A DNA stretch of 64,000 nt from Microbacterium sp. VKM Ac-2870. GTDB lineage: Bacteria; Actinomycetota; Actinomycetes; Actinomycetales; Microbacteriaceae. The DNA lies in assembly GCF_015350795.1 (NCBI RefSeq), contig NZ_JADKSH010000002.1:1-64000 (forward strand). The letters run 5' to 3'. A program made the translations under genes and the position numbers. A model generated the notes under the pieces. It did not search any database and was not told the origin of the DNA. It was given only the letters and a program-made list of their open reading frames with translations. This document shows positions 14,990 to 24,388 of the stretch, piece after piece; within the stretch, counting starts at the first letter, position 1; the number at the start of each line of letters is the position of its first letter.

Positions 14990-15880
14990 TCAGAGCTCGA
15001 GGCCGACCGCCGCCGAGCACCGCGCCAGCTCGTCGGTGCTGAGCTCGAGGTCGGCGGCCCGAGCGGAGTCGATGATGGATGCCGCGCGTCGCGCCCCCGG
15101 AATCGGAATGACGACCGGGCTCAGCGACAGCTCCCAGGCGAGCACGACCTGCTGCGGGCTCACGTCGTGGGCGTCGCCGATCTCGCGGAACACCCCGAAC
15201 CGGTCGCCCACGTCGCGGGCGCCGCCGCCGGTGCCGCCCAGCGGGCTCCACGGCAGGAACGCGATGCCGTGCTCCTCGCAGGAGGTCAGCTCGCCGTAGC
15301 TGCTCGGGTACCGCGGCGAGAACTGGTTCTGCACGCTCGCGAGGTTGCCCTCGCCGAGCACCTGGCGGGCGATGGCGATCTCCTCGACGCTCGCGTTCGA
15401 GATGCCGATGGCGCGGACGAGCCCCTCATCCTGCAGGGTCTTCAGGTTCTGCATCACCTCGCCGTAGACCATCCACCGATCGGGGCGGTGGTACTGGTAG
15501 AAGTCGATCACCTCGACGCCGAGGTTCTCCATCGAACGCTCCACGGCCGACCGCAGATAGGCGAGCGAGCCGTCGCGTCCGAAGTCCTTTTCGGCGGTGC
15601 GGGTGATGCCGCCCTTCGTCCCGACCAGGATGCCGCTGGCGTCGCCGTGCCACGAGGCGAGCGCGTCACGGACGATGCGCTCGTTGTGGCCCATCTGATC
15701 CCACGAGGGGGCGTAGATGTCGGCGGTGTCGATGTAGGTGATCCCGGCATCCAGTGCCGCGTGTATCGTCGCGATCGCGTCGGCGCGCTCGGGGAAGACG
15801 TTGTCGTTGTTCATCGAGACCGGCATGGCCCCGAGGCCGATGGCGGAGACGGCGAACGGTCCGATCGTGCGTTGCTGCAT
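14990..15880 (-). CDS. Aldo/keto reductase
   Basis: The 296-residue TIM-barrel oxidoreductase carries the aldo/keto reductase tetrad: D54 and Y56 in TADIYAP, K89 in VGTKGG and H131 in QYHRPD. The C-terminal VVIPIPGARR segment binds the NADP(H) phosphate. It reduces an aldehyde or ketone of unknown identity. AAGGA lies 7 nt before ATG 15880; the frame extends to 16189 but that part is antisense to the neighbouring paaG-like gene. It is 73 nt downstream of the phenylacetate operon and could be its last, accessory member. Confidence 0.88.
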   Translation of the reverse strand: MQQRTIGPFAVSAIGLGAMPVSMNNDNVFPERADAIATIHAALDAGITYIDTADIYAPSWDQMGHNERIVRDALASWHGDASGILVGTKGGITRTAEKDFGRDGSLAYLRSAVERSMENLGVEVIDFYQYHRPDRWMVYGEVMQNLKTLQDEGLVRAIGISNASVEEIAIARQVLGEGNLASVQNQFSPRYPSSYGELTSCEEHGIAFLPWSPLGGTGGGARDVGDRFGVFREIGDAHDVSPQQVVLAWELSLSPVVIPIPGARRAASIIDSARAADLELSTDELARCSAAVGLEL

Positions 15881-15953
15881 GGGGGTTCCTTCCGAGGCGG
15901 ACGGCTGGGCGTGTGCCATCGAGTCTGCCCCACCCGTGCGACACCGGGGCTGC

Positions 15954-16751
15954 TCAGCGTCCGCGGAACACCGGCGCGCGCTTCTCGGCGAACGCCGCGA
16001 ACCCCTCCCGATAGTCCTCTGTCCCCGACAGTCGCGCTTGCGCCCGGCTTTCCGCCTCGAGTGCGTCCCAGAAGCCGAGACGTTCGGTGCGCAGCCGCCA
16101 CAGCAGGCGCTTGCTCTCGAGGAAGGCGGCGGTCGGGCCGGATGCCGCGGCCAGCGCCGCTGCCCGGGTGCGCGAAGCCAGTTCGTCACCGGGCATCCGC
16201 TGCGAGAACAATCCGGAGGCGACGGCCTCGGCGCCGCTGAGGAGGTGGCCGCTGTAGATCAGGTCGAGGGAACGGTGCGCACCGAGCCGCTCGAGCAAGA
16301 AGGCATGACCGCCCGAATCGAGCATCGCGCCGAGCGCGGCGAAGGGCGAGCCGATCTTCGCGTCGTCGGCGACGTAGACGACATCGGTGGCGATGAGCAG
16401 TCCGAGCCCGACCCCGAGACAGGCGCCCTGCGCTGCGGCGAACGTCGGGGCGGGGAAGGCCGCGATGCGCTGCAGGAGGGGCGCGAGCAGGTCGTTCAGA
16501 TATCCCGGCACGTCGTCGGTGCGCGGGTCGACGCCGGCGATATCGCGACCCGCGCAGAACGCGCGTCCTTCCCCCTGCAGCAGCACCGCACGGGCTCCGT
16601 CGTCTTCGGCGCGTCGATACGCCGCGTCGAGATCGCGAAGAGCCTGCTCGTCCAGAGCGTTGAGAGCCCCGGGGCGCTGGAGGGTGATGGTCGCCAGGTC
16701 GGCCGTGGACCCGGCATCCGTCGGCACCCGTTCGAAGGCATAGTCGATCAC
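15954..16751 (-). CDS. paaG: Enoyl-CoA hydratase/isomerase, probable PaaG (epoxyphenylacetyl-CoA isomerase)
   Basis: This 265-residue crotonase-fold protein sits directly behind paaE (8-nt gap, AGGAGG before GTG 16751). Both glutamates used by true hydratases are missing (GVGLGLLIATD and IGSPFAALG replace the usual GGGxELA and PExxLG). An aspartate is kept in AMLDSGGHAF, which corresponds to the catalytic Asp of PaaG (IPDCGGTW in E. coli). That pattern and the position support the role of converting ring-1,2-epoxyphenylacetyl-CoA to oxepin-CoA. The oxyanion-hole GxG (FCAGRDI and QGACLGVGLG) is intact. A different crotonase activity cannot be excluded. Confidence 0.78.
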   Translation of the reverse strand: MIDYAFERVPTDAGSTADLATITLQRPGALNALDEQALRDLDAAYRRAEDDGARAVLLQGEGRAFCAGRDIAGVDPRTDDVPGYLNDLLAPLLQRIAAFPAPTFAAAQGACLGVGLGLLIATDVVYVADDAKIGSPFAALGAMLDSGGHAFLLERLGAHRSLDLIYSGHLLSGAEAVASGLFSQRMPGDELASRTRAAALAAASGPTAAFLESKRLLWRLRTERLGFWDALEAESRAQARLSGTEDYREGFAAFAEKRAPVFRGR

Positions 16752-16759
16752 GGTCCTCC

Positions 16760-17899
16760 TCACACGTCGTAGTCGACGACGACGCGGTCGCTCGTCGGGT
16801 GGGACTGGCAGGTCAGCACGTACCCGCGCTCGATCTCGTCCGGCTCGAGCGCGTAGTTCTCGCTCATCTGCACCGATCCCTCGACGAGGCGTGCGCGGCA
16901 CGTGCCGCAGACGCCCCCGGCGCACGCGAACGGCACATCGGCCCGCACCCGCAGCGCCGCCGCCAAGATCGACTCGTGCGCGGACACGGGGCTCTCGACC
17001 CTCGCCGAGGTGCCGTCGAGGGTGAGCTCGATCGTGCGCACCGGCTCATCGTGCCGGGCCGAGATCGACGGCGCCGCGCCCGATGGCGCCATCGGCGACG
17101 CGCCGGCGGTGAACAGCTCGAAGCGCACGCGGGCGGCGTCGACGCCGACGTCGGCGAGCACGTCACGGCACAGTTGCACCAGCGCGAGCGGGCCGCACAG
17201 GAACCACTCGTCGACGCTCGCGGGTCGCACCAGTGCATCGAGGATCACCCGCAGTCGCTGCTCGTCGATGCGTCCCGACAGTACGGGGGCGGTGCGCTGC
17301 TCCCGCGAGAGCACGTGGTGCACGGCCAGGCGGGCCGGGTACCGATCCTTCAGATCTGCGAGTTCGTCGACGAACATGACGTCGGTCGACGAGCGGTTCG
17401 TGTACACGAGGGTGAACCTCGTCGTATCGGACGCTCCGAGGACGGATGCCGCGAGCGCCATGATCGGTGTGATTCCCGAACCCGCCGCGATGCCGACGAC
17501 GTGACCGGTCGTGCGGTCGGTGCGCGCCGACACGAACGTTCCCTGGGGGTTCATCACCTCGATCTCGTCGCCGGGGCGCAGCTGCGTCTGCGCCCAGGTC
17601 GAGAACCGGCCGCCCGGGTCGCGCTTGATACCCACGGTCAGTGCGCCGGGGCTCGGTGGCCGGCAGATCGAGTACGAGCGACGGACCTCCACCCCGTCGA
17701 CCCGGGTGCGCAGCGCCACGTACTGCCCCGGTGCGTAGTCGAACGCATCGGCCAGCTCGGCCGGGACGGCGAACGTGACCTCCACGGCATCCGCCGTCAA
17801 CGCGCGCACCGCGCTCACGCGCAGCGGGTGGAAACGAGCCCGCCGACGGGCGGAGGCGCGCGCGTCGGTCGCGGGTGGGGTGGGCGTCGTTGTCGTCAC
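16760..17899 (-). CDS. paaE: Phenylacetyl-CoA epoxidase reductase subunit PaaE
   Basis: PaaE delivers electrons from NAD(P)H to the diiron PaaAC core. The 379-residue protein has an FAD-binding barrel (RRSYSICRPPSPG), an NAD-binding domain (AAGSGITPIMALAASVL and WFLCGPLALV) and a C-terminal plant-type [2Fe-2S] domain with CAGGVCGTC plus a distal cysteine in LTCQSHP. GTG 17899 lies 10 nt after paaD. The longer frame to 18088 is antisense or out-of-frame paaD sequence. An Ala-rich insert near residue 280 (TAGASPMAPSGAAP) is probably a linker between reductase and ferredoxin parts. Confidence 0.93.
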   Translation of the reverse strand: MTTTTPTPPATDARASARRRARFHPLRVSAVRALTADAVEVTFAVPAELADAFDYAPGQYVALRTRVDGVEVRRSYSICRPPSPGALTVGIKRDPGGRFSTWAQTQLRPGDEIEVMNPQGTFVSARTDRTTGHVVGIAAGSGITPIMALAASVLGASDTTRFTLVYTNRSSTDVMFVDELADLKDRYPARLAVHHVLSREQRTAPVLSGRIDEQRLRVILDALVRPASVDEWFLCGPLALVQLCRDVLADVGVDAARVRFELFTAGASPMAPSGAAPSISARHDEPVRTIELTLDGTSARVESPVSAHESILAAALRVRADVPFACAGGVCGTCRARLVEGSVQMSENYALEPDEIERGYVLTCQSHPTSDRVVVDYDV

Positions 17900-17909
17900 G
17901 GGCGGCCTC

Positions 17910-18419
17910 TCAGTGCGCCTTGAAGTGGTCGAACGGCTCGAGGCAGCCCCGGCATTCATAGAGGGCCTTGCACGAGGTCGAGCCGAAGCGCGACACCTCC
18001 CGGGTGTCGAGGCCGCCGCACCGAGGGCATCGCACTGCCAGGCGCACCCGCACCGCGCCGGCAGGCGCCCGACCCGTCGGCGGCGCAATGCCGTAGGCGG
18101 CGAGCGCCTCGCGACCTTGCGCGCTCATCCAGTCGGTCGTCCACGCGGGGGCGAGCACCGTGACGACCCGCACGTCGGAGAACCCCTCCGACGTCAATGC
18201 CAGCACGAGATCGTCCCGGATCGCGCCCATCGCCGGGCAGCCGGAATAGGTGGGCGTGATCGTCACGACGACCGTGCCCTCGATGAGCTGAACGCCCCGC
18301 AGGACGCCCAGATCGTCGATCGTGAGGACGGGTACCTCCGGGTCGCGCACCGCGGCGGCGACCGCGCGCGCCGTCTCGAGCCGGACCGGGTCCGTCTGCG
18401 GCGCGGCCACGGCGCTCAC
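17910..18419 (-). CDS. paaD: Phenylacetyl-CoA epoxidase assembly protein PaaD
   Basis: The 169-residue protein is a MIP18/DUF59-family factor with a C-terminal zinc-ribbon-like module. The DUF59 part shows DPEVPVLTIDDLGVL and TPTYSGCPAMGAI, with the reactive cysteine of this family. The ribbon is CPRCGG followed by CKALYECRGC. Such proteins help build the iron-sulfur cluster or metal centre of the epoxidase and are not catalytic themselves. The start GTG 18419 overlaps the paaC stop as GTGA; another GTG lies directly before it. Confidence 0.93.
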   Translation of the reverse strand: MSAVAAPQTDPVRLETARAVAAAVRDPEVPVLTIDDLGVLRGVQLIEGTVVVTITPTYSGCPAMGAIRDDLVLALTSEGFSDVRVVTVLAPAWTTDWMSAQGREALAAYGIAPPTGRAPAGAVRVRLAVRCPRCGGLDTREVSRFGSTSCKALYECRGCLEPFDHFKAH

Positions 18420-19261
18420 CACGTCGCCCCCGGATGCTGACGCGCGAGCACCTGCATCTCGGCCAGGATGAACCCCATCGTCGGAAAGTGGCGTCCCGCC
18501 CGCCCGCCCCCGGCCGCCGTAGGCACCGACGGCGCGCTCAGGCGCTCTTCGGCGAGGACGGCGTCGACGACCCTGTCGAACCTGGCGCGCAACGTCGAGG
18601 GCACCGCGGCGATGCCGTCGAGACGGGCGACGAGCTCGTCGTCCTGGAACAGCTCGCCGACATAGGGCCAGACATCGTCGAGTCCCCGCTGCAGCCGCCG
18701 CCGGGACTCGTCGGTTCCGCCGGCGAGGCGGAGCGTCCATTGCACGGCGTGATCGCGGTGGTAATCGACCTCCTTCACCGCTTTCGCGGCGATGGCCGCC
18801 AGCGCAGGCTCACGTGAGTGCTGCAGGCTGCTGTACAGCTCGAAGAGGTAGATCGAGGCTGCCAGCTGACGGGCGATGGTGCGCGCGAAGTCGCCGTTGT
18901 CCTGCTCGAACAGCCAGGCGCTGCGAAACTCGGCCTCATCACGGAAGTACGCCAGGTCGTCTTCCGACCGACCGTCGTAGGTGCCCGCGAACCGCAGCAG
19001 TGCACGGGCGTGCCCCAACAGGTCGAGCGCGATGTTGCCGAGCGCGACATCTTCCTCCAGCTCGGGGGCATGCGCGATCCAGCGGGAGAGCTGCTGCGCG
19101 AGGATCAGCGCATCGTCGCCCAGACGCAGCGCATATTCGGCCACGTCGGCCGAACCCGTTCGGTCGTCCGCGCCGGGGAGCTCCACGGCGAGCGCGACCT
19201 CGTCAACCGTGACGTGCCCGTGCGCATCCTCGTGCGCAGCATCGACCGGCAGAGAGCTCAT
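18416..19261 (-). CDS. paaC: Phenylacetyl-CoA epoxidase subunit PaaC
   Basis: PaaC is the structural, ferritin-like partner of PaaA in the 1,2-phenylacetyl-CoA epoxidase. The 281-residue helical protein shows the family segments LGDDALILAQQLSRWIAHAP, DIALDLLGHARALL-like IALDLLGHARALLRFAG, LPRGDFARTIARQL-like NGDFARTIARQLAAS and KEVDYHRDHAVQWTLRLAGGT. ATG 19261 overlaps the paaB stop (ATGA). The long upstream extension of the same frame to 19597 is a shadow of paaB. Confidence 0.94.
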   Translation of the reverse strand: MSSLPVDAAHEDAHGHVTVDEVALAVELPGADDRTGSADVAEYALRLGDDALILAQQLSRWIAHAPELEEDVALGNIALDLLGHARALLRFAGTYDGRSEDDLAYFRDEAEFRSAWLFEQDNGDFARTIARQLAASIYLFELYSSLQHSREPALAAIAAKAVKEVDYHRDHAVQWTLRLAGGTDESRRRLQRGLDDVWPYVGELFQDDELVARLDGIAAVPSTLRARFDRVVDAVLAEERLSAPSVPTAAGGGRAGRHFPTMGFILAEMQVLARQHPGATW

Positions 19262-19563
19262 AGGTGCGGCACCCCCTCGGATGCCGTGTAGTACGCCGCG
19301 TGGCGGTAATTCTTGCCCGCGGGCGACTCGAAGAAGGCCCCCTTCGCTCCCGGATCGCTCGTGGTCACGGCATCCGAGGGCACCACCCAGATCGACACGC
19401 CTTCGCCGCGCCGGGTGTACAGGTCGCGGGCGTTGCGCACCGCGAGCTCTGCGTCGGGGGCGTGAAGAGATCCGACATGCACGTGGCTCAGCCCGCGGCT
19501 CGCCCGTACGAACACCTCCCAGAGGGGCCACGTCTCGGTCGCCGAGCTGCCCGGCGTCGCCAT
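19258..19563 (-). CDS. paaB: Phenylacetyl-CoA epoxidase subunit PaaB
   Basis: The 101-residue protein is the small PaaB subunit, which joins PaaAC heterodimers. It keeps WPLWEVFVRASRGLSHVHVGSLHAPDAE and RNARDLYTRRGEGVSIWVVPS near full family length. The start is joined to the paaA stop as TGATG and its own stop overlaps paaC as ATGA, so A, B and C are translated as one block. Confidence 0.95.
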   Translation of the reverse strand: MATPGSSATETWPLWEVFVRASRGLSHVHVGSLHAPDAELAVRNARDLYTRRGEGVSIWVVPSDAVTTSDPGAKGAFFESPAGKNYRHAAYYTASEGVPHL

Positions 19564-20528
19564 CAGGCGGCCCTCTCGGGCTCGGCGCCGGCGGCATCCG
19601 CCTTCTTGGCGGCGTACGCCGCCGCGGCGTCGCGCACCCAGGCGCCCTCGTCGTGCGCGTCGCGCCGGGTGCGGATGCGCGCGGCGTTCATCGGACCATT
19701 TCCCGCGAGAACCTCGGTGAACTCGCTCCAGTCGATCTCGCTCATGATCCATCGGTCGCACTCCTCATCGAACCGCAGCGCGGGGTCGGGGAGAGTGACC
19801 CCCAGAGCTTCGGCCTGCGGAACGAGCATGCCGACGAAGCGCTGACGCAGCTCGTCGTTGCCGAATCGCTTGATCTTCCACGCCATGGACTGCGCCGAGT
19901 TCGGCGACGACTCGTCGGGCGGGCCGAACATCATCAGGGCCGGCCAGTACCAGCGGTTCACGCTCTCCTGCGCCATTTCGCGTTGCGCCGGAGTGCCGCG
20001 CATGAGGGTCAGGAGAATTTCGAAGCCCTGCCGCTGGTGGAACGATTCCTCCTTGCAGATGCGCACCATCGCGCGGCCGTAGGGTCCGTACGACGCTCGG
20101 CACAGCGGCACCTGATTGCAGATCGCGGCGCCGTCCACGAGCCAGCCGATCGCGCCCATGTCGGCCCACGTCGGGGTCGGATAGTTGAAGATCGACGAGT
20201 ACTTGGCGCGACCGTCGATGAGCTGCTGCGTCATCTCGTCGCGCGTGATGCCGAGCGTCTGCGCCGCCGAGTACAGGTAGAGCCCGTGGCCGGCTTCGTC
20301 CTGCACCTTGGCCAGGAGGATGGCCTTGCGCTGCAGGCTGGGTGCCCGCGTGATCCAGTTGCCCTCGGGCTGCATGCCGATGATCTCGGAGTGGGCGTGC
20401 TGGGAGATCTGGCGGATCAGTGTCTTGCGATACGCCTCGGGCATCCAGTCGCGCGGTTCGATGCGCTGATCGGCGGCGATGAGGGCGTCGAACTCTGCCC
20501 GCAGATCGCTCTCCGTCGCTGTCGTCAT
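19563..20528 (-). CDS. paaA: Phenylacetyl-CoA epoxidase catalytic subunit PaaA
   Basis: PaaA is the diiron subunit that epoxidises the aromatic ring of phenylacetyl-CoA using O2. In the 321-residue protein the iron ligands are visible as E48 (HSEIIG), E78 and H81 (KVQDEAGHG), and E161/H164 ([11 protein letters not shown]). The C-terminus is an Ala/Glu/Lys-rich tail. AAAGGAG lies 7 nt before ATG 20528. It heads the operon paaA-B-C-D-E-paaG, with a promoter and operator in the 50-bp gap to the upstream paaZ. Confidence 0.96.
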   Translation of the reverse strand: MTTATESDLRAEFDALIAADQRIEPRDWMPEAYRKTLIRQISQHAHSEIIGMQPEGNWITRAPSLQRKAILLAKVQDEAGHGLYLYSAAQTLGITRDEMTQQLIDGRAKYSSIFNYPTPTWADMGAIGWLVDGAAICNQVPLCRASYGPYGRAMVRICKEESFHQRQGFEILLTLMRGTPAQREMAQESVNRWYWPALMMFGPPDESSPNSAQSMAWKIKRFGNDELRQRFVGMLVPQAEALGVTLPDPALRFDEECDRWIMSEIDWSEFTEVLAGNGPMNAARIRTRRDAHDEGAWVRDAAAAYAAKKADAAGAEPERAA

Positions 20529-20545
20529 CGTCGACTCCTTTACAG

Positions 20546-20566
20546 ACCGAACGTTCAGTAATGATA
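20546..20566 (-). promoter_or_regulatory. paaA promoter -10 and PaaR-type operator
   Basis: On the minus strand a -10 like TATCAT (20566-20561) is followed at once by ACTGAACGTTCGGT (20559-20546), an imperfect palindrome with the perfect core GAACGTTC. The word ATTACTGAACG recurs at the paaF/paaR intergenic operator, so both are probably bound by the TetR regulator at 24389. Binding here would cover the transcription start. Confidence 0.65.
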
Positions 20567-20578
20567 GGCCCGCGCCTC

Positions 20579-22672
20579 TCAGGGCGCAACGAGCTCGTCG
20601 GCCTCAGGAGGCGCCGTTTCCTTCGCCACCAGAGTGAGCACGTCGTACTCGGCGACCAGTTCGTCGCGCTGGTTGCGGATGACGGCATCCCACCGCACCT
20701 CGCCGTAGTCGTCGGTCTCGCGCGGAGTGATCTGCTTGGCGGTCAACGCCACGCGGATGCGATCGCCGGGCGAGACCGGGGTGACGAAGCGCAGGTTCTC
20801 CAATCCGTAGTTGGCGAGGACGGGCCCCGGATCGGGATCGACGAACAGCCCCGCCGCCCAGGAGACCAGCAGATAGCCGTGCGCCACGCGTCCGGGGAAG
20901 AACGGGTTCGCCGCGGCGGCATCCTCGTCCATGTGGGCGTAGAACGTGTCGCCGGTGAAATGGGCGAACGTCTCGATGTCGGCCAGCGTCACCTCGCGTT
21001 CGCCCGACTCGACGCGGTCACCCAGGCGGAGGTGCGTGAGCGGTTTGCGGAAGGGGTGGATGCCGCCGGCGTCGACATCCGCACCCGTGTGCCAGATCCC
21101 GGTCACAGCGGTGAGCATGCGGGGGGAGCCCTGCACCGCCGTCCGCTGCATGTAGTGGCGGACGGCGCGCATGCCCCCGAGTTCCTCGCCGCCGCCGGCG
21201 CGACCCGGACCGCCGTGCACGAGATGAGGCACGGGCGAGCCGTGCCCGGTGGAGGTTCGTGCGTCGTCGCGGTCGAGGAACAGGATGCGACCGTTGTACG
21301 CTCCGATGCCGCCCAGCAGCGCAGCGGCCACCTGCGGATCGTGGGTGGCGACGCTCGTGACGAGCGATCCGCCGCCGAGGCCGACGAGATCGGCGGCCTC
21401 GTCGAGGTTGCGATAGCCGAGCAGACTGGCGACCGGACCGAACGCTTCGATGTCGTGCACCGCCGCGCCCGCAGCGGCATCCGCGGCGTCGAAGGCCAGC
21501 ACGATGGGCGCGACGAACGCCCCGGCCGCGGCGGGGCCCCTGCGGCCCTCGGCGTCGACCACCTCGGGCGCGTCGGTGTCGCCGACGACGAGGCGCCCGC
21601 CCGCCCGCTTCAGGGCCGCCACCTGGCGGAGCACATCGTCGCGTTGCTCCTGCGAGACGAGCGGCCCCATCGTCACGCCGGGCCCGCGCGGGTCACCGAC
21701 GACGACCCGCTCGGCGATCGTCGCGGAGACCGCCGCGGCGACATCCGACTCGAGGCCCGCCGGCACGATCGCCCGCCGGATCGCGGTGCATTTCTGGCCC
21801 GCCTTCGCCGTCAGCTCGGTGACGAGCTGCCGCACGAAGGCGTCGAACTCGGGGGTTCCGGGCACAGCGTCGGGTCCGAGCACCGAGGCGTTGATGGAAT
21901 CGGTCTCGCTGGTGAAGCGAACGCCGGGCCGTGCCTGGGCCCGCAGGCCTTCCGCCGTCGCGGCGCTGCCGGTGAAGCTGATCGTGTCACCGAGCCCCAG
22001 CACATCGAAGAGGCCGGGAACCGGCCCGCTCACCAGCTGCAGCGTGCCGGCGGGGAGCAGGCCGGCATCGACCAGGATGCGCATCCACGCCTCTGCGATG
22101 TAGGCCGTCGGTGTGGCCGGCTTGACGAGGGTGGGCATGCCGGCGAGGAACGCGGGCGCGAACTTCTCGAGCGCGCCCCACATCGGAAAGTTGAACGCGT
22201 TGATCTGCACAGCGACGCCGGGAAGCCGGGTGAAGACGTGTCGGCCCAGGAACGACCCGTCTTTCGAGAGGTTCTCGGCCGGTCCGTCGACGAGCACCTG
22301 AGCGTTGGGGAGTTCACGTCGTCCCTTCGACGAGTACGTGAAGAGCACGCCGATTCCCCCGTCGACGTCGATCGCACTGTCACGCGCGGTGGCCCCGGCG
22401 CTCGCCGACAGGGCGTAGAGCTCATCCTTTCGCGCGGTCAGCGCCGCGGCGAACTGCTTCAGCAGCACCGCACGCTGGTGGAACGTGAGTGCGCCGAGGC
22501 TGCGCTGACCCACGGTGCGCGCGTGTGCGACGGCGGCGGCGAGATCGATGCCTGTGGTGCTCACACGGCTCACCTCGGCGCCGGTCGACGCATCGCGGAC
22601 AATCGCTGCCGCGTCGTCGCGGGCGGGGGCCCACCAGGCATCCCGGAGGTAGCTGGGCAGGATGTCGGTCAT
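20579..22672 (-). CDS. paaZ: Bifunctional oxepin-CoA hydrolase / aldehyde dehydrogenase PaaZ
   Basis: PaaZ opens oxepin-CoA and oxidises the resulting aldehyde with NADP+. The 697-residue protein has an N-terminal aldehyde dehydrogenase (residues about 1-520) with [26 protein letters not shown] and catalytic Cys in [13 protein letters not shown]-terminal MaoC-type hotdog hydrolase domain (about 550-690) shows [20 protein letters not shown] and [17 protein letters not shown] with its Asp-His pair. ATG 22672 overlaps the paaH stop (ATGA), so it is preferred to ATG 22687. It is last in the paaF-paaH-paaZ operon. Confidence 0.94.
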   Translation of the reverse strand: MTDILPSYLRDAWWAPARDDAAAIVRDASTGAEVSRVSTTGIDLAAAVAHARTVGQRSLGALTFHQRAVLLKQFAAALTARKDELYALSASAGATARDSAIDVDGGIGVLFTYSSKGRRELPNAQVLVDGPAENLSKDGSFLGRHVFTRLPGVAVQINAFNFPMWGALEKFAPAFLAGMPTLVKPATPTAYIAEAWMRILVDAGLLPAGTLQLVSGPVPGLFDVLGLGDTISFTGSAATAEGLRAQARPGVRFTSETDSINASVLGPDAVPGTPEFDAFVRQLVTELTAKAGQKCTAIRRAIVPAGLESDVAAAVSATIAERVVVGDPRGPGVTMGPLVSQEQRDDVLRQVAALKRAGGRLVVGDTDAPEVVDAEGRRGPAAAGAFVAPIVLAFDAADAAAGAAVHDIEAFGPVASLLGYRNLDEAADLVGLGGGSLVTSVATHDPQVAAALLGGIGAYNGRILFLDRDDARTSTGHGSPVPHLVHGGPGRAGGGEELGGMRAVRHYMQRTAVQGSPRMLTAVTGIWHTGADVDAGGIHPFRKPLTHLRLGDRVESGEREVTLADIETFAHFTGDTFYAHMDEDAAAANPFFPGRVAHGYLLVSWAAGLFVDPDPGPVLANYGLENLRFVTPVSPGDRIRVALTAKQITPRETDDYGEVRWDAVIRNQRDELVAEYDVLTLVAKETAPPEADELVAP

Positions 22673-23547
22673 CGTCCGTCGCTCCATTCGTAGAATCCGC
22701 GTCCGCTCTTTCGCCCGAGGCGGCCGTCGTCGACCATCCGTCGCAGCAGCTCCGGTGGGGTGAACCGCTCGCCGAGGGCGCGGTGCAACTCTTCGGCGAT
22801 CCCGAGGCGCACATCGAGGCCGACGATGTCGGTGGTCCGCAACGGCCCCATCGGATGCCGGTAGCCGAGCTCCATCGCCGCGTCGATGTCGGCCGCACTG
22901 GCCACGCCTTCCTCGAGCATGCGAATCGCTTCGAGGCCGAGCAGCACGCCGAGCCGACTCGACGCGAAACCGGGTGCGTCACGCACGACGACCGGGGTCT
23001 TGCCGAGCGCCCGCACCCATCGGCGTGCCCTCTCCACCACAGACGGAGCGCTGGCGGTGCCGTGGACGATCTCGACGAGCGCCGACGCCGGAACGGGGTT
23101 GAAGAAGTGCAGACCGATCAATCGCTCCGGGCGCGCGAGTGCGCCGGCGAGTGCGTCGATCGAGATCGACGAGGTGTTGGAAGCGAGAACGGATGCCGCG
23201 TCGACGACGGTTTCGACGAGGGCGAGCGCAGATTCCTTCACCGCCCGGTCTTCGGGGACGGCTTCGATCACCAGGTCGGCGCCGCCGAACCCCGTCGCGT
23301 CGATGCCTACCGACAGTGCGCAATCGAGCTCGGCCAGCGATCGCACGGTCGAGCCGCGCTCGACGGATCGGCGGAGGCTCTCACGCACGCGGTCCCGCGC
23401 GCTGACCGCCGCATCGTCGTCGCGTTCGACGAGGTGCACCCGGCTGCCGGTGAGGAGGAATGCGTGTGCGATGCCTGCTCCCATCCGGCCTCCGCCCAGC
23501 ACGCCGACGCGCGGGGCGGCGATGGCCGCGGCATCCGTCGGATTCAT
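22669..23547 (-). CDS. paaH: 3-hydroxyacyl-CoA dehydrogenase PaaH
   Basis: The 292-residue NAD-dependent enzyme oxidises 3-hydroxyadipyl-CoA to 3-oxoadipyl-CoA in the phenylacetate pathway. The N-terminal Rossmann motif is VGVLGGGRMGAGIAHAF, the catalytic His lies in LIGLHFFNPVP, and the C-terminal domain ends GRKSGRGFYEW. The ATG overlaps the paaF stop (ATGA) and the stop overlaps the paaZ start. Similar enzymes act on 3-hydroxybutyryl-CoA, but the context favours PaaH. Confidence 0.92.
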   Translation of the reverse strand: MNPTDAAAIAAPRVGVLGGGRMGAGIAHAFLLTGSRVHLVERDDDAAVSARDRVRESLRRSVERGSTVRSLAELDCALSVGIDATGFGGADLVIEAVPEDRAVKESALALVETVVDAASVLASNTSSISIDALAGALARPERLIGLHFFNPVPASALVEIVHGTASAPSVVERARRWVRALGKTPVVVRDAPGFASSRLGVLLGLEAIRMLEEGVASAADIDAAMELGYRHPMGPLRTTDIVGLDVRLGIAEELHRALGERFTPPELLRRMVDDGRLGRKSGRGFYEWSDGR

Positions 23548-24317
23548 GCGTCGACGCCGCCTCGGCGCGGACGTACCCCGTCGCCACGGTGTTCCAAGAA
23601 TGCGGTCATACGCTCACGCTTCTCGGGGCTGTCGAACAGCTCTGCCTGAAACTCGAGTTCGATCGCGGGGTGCGTAGCGGGCGCAGCGAGCAGCGCCCGC
23701 TTGGTCAGGACGGTGGCATGGTCGGCGTTGGCCGCGATGCGCTCGGCAAGGGCGTGCGCGGCGCCGAGCAGGTCATCGGGCGGATGCAGTGCAGTGACGA
23801 GCCCCCAGGCCAGCGCCGTCTCGCCGTCGATCATCCGCCCCGTCAGCAACAGGTCGCTGGCGCGTGCCTGCCCCACGATCTCGGGCAGACGCCAGGTCGC
23901 CCCGGCGGCGGCGATGATGCCGAGTCCGGTCTCGGGGTTGCCGAAGCGGGCGCGGGGTGTCGCGATGCGGATGTCGGCGGAGTAGGCCAGTTCGGCACCG
24001 CCGCCCAGCGCATAGCCGTCGACGGCGGCGATGACGGGCATCGGCAGGGCGCGGACACGGGCGAAAACCGTGGTGTTGATGCCGCGACGCGCATCGGCGC
24101 CGGTGCGCTCGCGCAGCTGCGCGATATCGGCGCCCGAGGCGAAGACCCCGCCCGCGCCGGTCAGGATCAACGTCTTCGGGGTCTGCTCGAGACGCGCGCA
24201 CACCTCGTGCAGCGCGTCGACCATCGCCTGGTCGATCGCGTTGCGCGTCGCCGGGCGATCGAGGATCGCGACGACCCGATCATCGTGCTCGTCGACGCGC
24301 AGACCGGTGTCGGACAT
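23544..24317 (-). CDS. paaF: Enoyl-CoA hydratase PaaF
   Basis: This 257-residue crotonase should hydrate 2,3-dehydroadipyl-CoA. Unlike the PaaG-like gene at 15954, it keeps both hydratase glutamates (GGGAELAYSADI and FGNPETGLG) and the oxyanion-hole segments FASGADIAQL and GYALGGGAE. GGAAGG precedes ATG 24317 (MSDTGLRVDE) by 6 nt; ATG 24338 and 24323 are in frame but poorly spaced. It is the first gene of paaF-paaH-paaZ, facing the TetR regulator across a 71-bp gap that contains the operator. Confidence 0.88.
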   Translation of the reverse strand: MSDTGLRVDEHDDRVVAILDRPATRNAIDQAMVDALHEVCARLEQTPKTLILTGAGGVFASGADIAQLRERTGADARRGINTTVFARVRALPMPVIAAVDGYALGGGAELAYSADIRIATPRARFGNPETGLGIIAAAGATWRLPEIVGQARASDLLLTGRMIDGETALAWGLVTALHPPDDLLGAAHALAERIAANADHATVLTKRALLAAPATHPAIELEFQAELFDSPEKRERMTAFLEHRGDGVRPRRGGVDA

Positions 24318-24364
24318 CGTCATCCTTCCGCCCGCCATCGTCGGCGGATCGGGCTCGAACTTGT

Positions 24365-24386
24365 TTACTGAATGCTCGTTCAGTAA
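24365..24386. promoter_or_regulatory. PaaR-type operator between paaF and paaR
   Basis: TTACTGAA and TTCAGTAA form a perfect 8-bp inverted repeat around TGCTCG. On the minus strand CATTAT lies just upstream as a -10 for paaF, giving the same order (-10, then ATTACTGAACG) as at paaA. It ends 3 nt before ATG 24389, so binding would block both divergent genes and give autoregulation. Confidence 0.75.
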
Positions 24387-24388
24387 TA

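Noticed and set aside
20561..22693. 710-codon plus-strand open frame
   Set aside because: Antisense shadow of paaZ; no recognisable domain and biased composition.
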